The translations under genes were made by a program, and so were the position numbers. Shown piece after piece: positions 5,620-6,300 of a stretch of DNA of 6,300 bases. Location: positions 1-6,300 of the forward strand of contig DASSTJ010000036.1 in assembly GCA_035707965.1 (NCBI GenBank), given 5' to 3'. The stretch comes from DASSTJ01 sp035707965 (GTDB lineage: Bacteria; Actinomycetota; Actinomycetes; Actinomycetales; Angustibacteraceae). Below the pieces are notes generated by a model, which searched no databases, was not told the origin of the DNA, and worked only from the letters and a program-made list of their open reading frames with translations. The stretch's first letter is position 1. Each line of letters starts with the position of its first letter.

Positions 5620-6300
5620 GTGCACACGCAGCCCGGGCCTCGCACGCTGGACGCCGTCACCGGCCACCGGCGTCGGCCCTCGGCCGAGCTGCTGGAGCGG
5701 GACGACGCCATCGAGACGCTCGTGCGTCACCGGCAGGAGGCCCGAGCAGGCGCCGGCCGGCTGGTCCTGGTGTCGGGGGAGGCCGGAGTCGGCAAGACGT
5801 CGCTGCTGCGACAGTTCGCCGCGGACGACCCTGAGGTGCTCTGGGGATACTGCGACCCCCTGCGCAACCCCCGTCCTCTGGGGCCGCTGGCGGACATCGC
5901 GGGCCAGCTGGGCTGGGACGTCGAGCACGCCATGACGAGCCTGAGCCGCACCAGCCTGTTCACGCGACTCCTGAGCGAGGTCAGCGAACCGCCTGGCCGG
6001 GTCGTCGTGATCGAGGACGTGCACTGGGCCGACGACTCGACACTCGACCTCCTGCGGTACCTGGGCCGGCGGGTGGCGGAGCACCCGGTGCTGCTGCTGG
6101 CCAGCCACCGGGACGATGGGCTCGGCGCCCATCACCCGCTGCGCACCACCGTGGGAGATCTCACCCCCTCGGCCGGACTCGCCCGGTTGCAGCTGCGGCC
6201 GCTGGGACCGGGCTCCGTCAGCCGCCTCTGCGAGGGCTCTGGTCTCGACGGCGAGGACGTGCACCGCCGTACCGGGGGCAACCCGTTCTTCGTCACCGAG
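5620..6300 (+). CDS. LuxR/LAL-type ATP-binding regulator, N-terminal part (cut by window edge)
   Basis: The frame stays open from 5539 to the end of the window, so only the first 227 residues are seen. They form an AAA/STAND-type ATPase: an ELLERDDAIETL entry motif (about 26-37), Walker A GEAGVGKT (53-60), Walker B VVVIEDVHWADD (128-139), the sensor-like ASHRDDGLG, and TGGNPFFVTE (218-227), a signature of this ATPase group. Such proteins usually run to 800-1000 residues, with TPR-like repeats and a C-terminal LuxR helix-turn-helix that binds DNA; those parts are beyond the window, so a related ATPase without the helix-turn-helix is possible. The start is uncertain: GTG at 5620 is preferred because TACATT lies 8 nt upstream and no Shine-Dalgarno is present; TTG at 5611 is an alternative. 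It follows the helicase by 81 bp with a hairpin between, so it is probably transcribed independently. Confidence 0.85.
   Translation, partial: MHTQPGPRTLDAVTGHRRRPSAELLERDDAIETLVRHRQEARAGAGRLVLVSGEAGVGKTSLLRQFAADDPEVLWGYCDPLRNPRPLGPLADIAGQLGWDVEHAMTSLSRTSLFTRLLSEVSEPPGRVVVIEDVHWADDSTLDLLRYLGRRVAEHPVLLLASHRDDGLGAHHPLRTTVGDLTPSAGLARLQLRPLGPGSVSRLCEGSGLDGEDVHRRTGGNPFFVTE

Noticed and set aside
4060..6264. A 734-codon open frame on the minus strand opposite the helicase and LuxR/LAL genes
   Set aside because: It is a composition artefact of GC-rich codons on the opposite strand. The translation is a low-complexity Arg/Gly/Val/Asp string without domains, it spans two genes and the gap between them, and the opposite strand has intact catalytic motifs.
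1..6300. Search for a defence island, prophage, insertion sequence, CRISPR array or biosynthetic cluster
   Set aside because: No transposase, integrase, phage gene, regularly spaced repeats or biosynthetic enzymes are visible; the genes are an efflux pair, two small uncharacterised proteins, a lone helicase and a partial regulator.

Overview
The window comes from a high-GC Gram-positive bacterium. The whole stretch is very GC-rich, codons in the real genes end overwhelmingly in G or C, and several promoter-like -10 elements have the TAnnnT form with translation apparently starting at or next to the transcript 5' end. The gene families (a TetR/DHA2 drug-efflux pair, DUF2200, 2TM domain, a stand-alone SNF2-type helicase, a large LuxR/LAL ATPase) fit an actinomycete. 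From recollection of protein families, the helicase resembles those of the Cellulomonadaceae/Promicromonosporaceae side of Micrococcales, but the genus cannot be fixed from the sequence alone.

Layout: (1) 1-167 is the left edge, with no secure gene and a long hairpin (122-156) just past the end of the efflux gene. (2) 168-1673, minus strand: DHA2-type MFS exporter, read leftward. (3) 1674-1797: divergent control region carrying two adjacent perfect palindromes; the longer one lies between the -35 and -10 of a plausible exporter promoter. (4) 1798-2346, plus strand: TetR-family repressor, almost certainly the local regulator of the exporter. (5) 2347-2363: hairpin at the convergent junction. 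(6) 2357-2698 and 2721-3026, minus strand: a DUF2200 protein and, just upstream of it, a small 2TM-domain membrane protein, possibly co-transcribed. (7) 3027-3426: a 400-bp divergent intergenic region without a convincing gene but with a candidate promoter and leader hairpin for the next gene. (8) 3427-5538, plus strand: a 703-residue SNF2/SMARCAL1-like DEAH helicase starting at TTG behind a perfect Shine-Dalgarno. (9) 5541-5567: hairpin. (10) 5620-6300, plus strand: the N-terminal ATPase part of a LuxR/LAL-type regulator, cut by the right edge.

The only clear functional unit is the exporter/repressor pair: the TetR protein probably binds the palindromes and shuts off the divergent exporter until a small-molecule ligand is sensed. 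The remaining genes look like ordinary chromosomal housekeeping or accessory genes. I see no mobile element, CRISPR array, tRNA or rRNA. The most interesting points are the operator architecture, the poorly understood helicase with its long leader and odd first 20 codons, and the probable leaderless starts. I did not find convincing evidence of a new multi-gene system.
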